Below are positions 63,308 to 64,000 of a stretch of DNA of 64,000 nt, in pieces. The first letter of the stretch is position 1. Every line of letters starts with the position of its first letter. Both the position numbers and the translations under genes were made by a program. This DNA comes from JACVRW01 sp963765135 (GTDB taxonomy: Bacteria > Actinomycetota > Thermoleophilia > Solirubrobacterales > Thermoleophilaceae). Below the pieces are notes generated by a model. That model saw nothing but the letters and a program-made list of their open reading frames with translations, searched no databases and was not told where the DNA came from. The DNA is taken from assembly GCA_963765135.1 (NCBI GenBank), contig CAVXUX010000007.1, positions 310,001-374,000 on the forward strand. The letters are read 5' to 3'.

Positions 63308-64000
63308 CTAGCGCGTGCTCTCGTCCCAGGCGGCGTACGCGGCTTCCACGGCCCGCTTCGCGTCCGCGTGGCGCTTCGTCGCTCGCTCGCGCCGGGTCGG
63401 GCTGCTCCACATCGCCGGGTCGGCCAGCTCGTCCTCGACCGCGGCCAGCGAGGCCTCGGCCCGCTCGACCTCGCGCTCCAGCTCGGCCACGCGGCGGACG
63501 GCGTTCTTGGAGGGACCGCTGCGCGTCGCGCGGCCGTTGCCGGCGGGCTTCGCCTTCGCCGGGCGCTTCGGCGCCGCCTCCGCCTCCCGGCGCTCCTCGC
63601 GCACCCGCGCGTACTCCGCCCAGCCGCCCTGGTAGCTGTGCAGGCGGCCGTTCTCGAAGGCCACGGTTCTGGTGCCGACCGCATCGAGCAGCGCACGATC
63701 GTGTGAAACGAGCAATAGCGCGCCCTGAAACGCTTGCAGCGCGTCTTCCAGCGCTTCCCTGGCATCCAAATCGAGGTGGTTGGTGGGCTCGTCGAGGATC
63801 AGGACGTTCGACTCGGATGCCACCACCACTGCCAGCGACAGCCGGCGCCGCTCGCCACCAGACAGGCCCTCGAGCGGCTTCTCGGCCTCCTCGCCCGAGA
63901 ACAGGAACTGGCCGAGCAGCGCCCGCGCCTTGCCCGGGGTCAGGCCGGTGGCCCGCTGGGCGGCCTCCAGCGCGGTGCCCCTGGACCCGAGCTCCTGCGT
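63308..64000 (-). CDS. ABC-F family ATPase, C-terminal part (cut by window edge)
   Basis: The last 230 residues of a soluble ABC-F protein (Uup/EttA/ribosome-protection type). Seen are the second ABC domain signature LSGGERRRLSLAVVVA, Walker B VLILDEPTNHLDLDAREALE and the switch VSHDRALLDAVGTRTVAFEN, then HSYQGGWAEYARVREERRE and a basic linker. The C-terminal coiled coil (RVAELEREVERAEASLAAVE) ends the protein. ABC-F proteins act on translating ribosomes; the subtype cannot be assigned from this half. The open frame continues past base 64000. Confidence 0.9.
   Translation of the reverse strand, partial: TQELGSRGTALEAAQRATGLTPGKARALLGQFLFSGEEAEKPLEGLSGGERRRLSLAVVVASESNVLILDEPTNHLDLDAREALEDALQAFQGALLLVSHDRALLDAVGTRTVAFENGRLHSYQGGWAEYARVREERREAEAAPKRPAKAKPAGNGRATRSGPSKNAVRRVAELEREVERAEASLAAVEDELADPAMWSSPTRRERATKRHADAKRAVEAAYAAWDESTR

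Overview
High-GC bacterial chromosome segment (roughly 70% GC by eye, almost no gaps between genes). The gene content points to Actinomycetota: an Rv1318c-type membrane adenylate cyclase, HadA/HadB-like dehydratases, a HrdB-like sigma factor, a MoxR-DUF58-TgpA block, and the polA...rpsA-coaE order. Thermoleophilia/Solirubrobacterales is my best guess but is inference only. No rRNA, tRNA, CRISPR array, prophage or insertion sequence was seen, and no gap without a gene exceeds 300 bases.

Layout. 0-2.7 kb: amino-acid decarboxylase, arginine-deiminase-fold enzyme, acylphosphatase. 2.8-27 kb: a stretched version of the widespread comEA-comEC-holA-rpsT-lepA-hrcA-dnaJ-prmA-yqeY-phoH-ybeY-era order (DNA uptake, replication clamp loading, translation, heat shock, 16S rRNA maturation). 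It is interrupted by an aldehyde dehydrogenase, a secreted phosphoesterase, murJ, a ferritin-like protein, a DUF559 protein, a sigma factor, an adenylate cyclase with a perfect CRP box, a HadA/HadB pair, a cyclase-family hydrolase and a HAD hydrolase. 28-40.6 kb: hisIE and all seven trp genes on one strand, in two pieces (trpEGDC and trpFBA) separated by moxR-DUF58-tgpA-htrA. 40.7-42.6 kb: NTF2-like protein, small membrane protein, phosphofructokinase. 42.6-50.3 kb: branched-chain-amino-acid-type ABC importer with two tandem binding proteins, then three small membrane proteins. 50.3-54.3 kb: epimerase, malic enzyme, M1 peptidase. 54.3-61.6 kb: polA, a DMT/YdcZ transporter, an FAD oxidoreductase, rpsA, coaE, lytic transglycosylase. 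61.6-64 kb: PhoD-type phosphatase and an ABC-F ATPase cut by the window edge.

Expression. About 20 genes that are not translationally coupled have a TANNNT-like -10 hexamer ending only 6-10 nt before the start codon and no Shine-Dalgarno, which suggests largely leaderless transcripts. Inside operons, genes are mostly joined by 4-nt NTGA start/stop overlaps.

Sequence quality. About 25 genes, including essential single-copy ones, are interrupted by frameshifts. By hand I count about 80, and nearly all can be repaired by removing one inserted base. About 50 lie in 17.8-24.9 kb. I annotate these as single genes with frameshifts and consider assembly error the likeliest cause.
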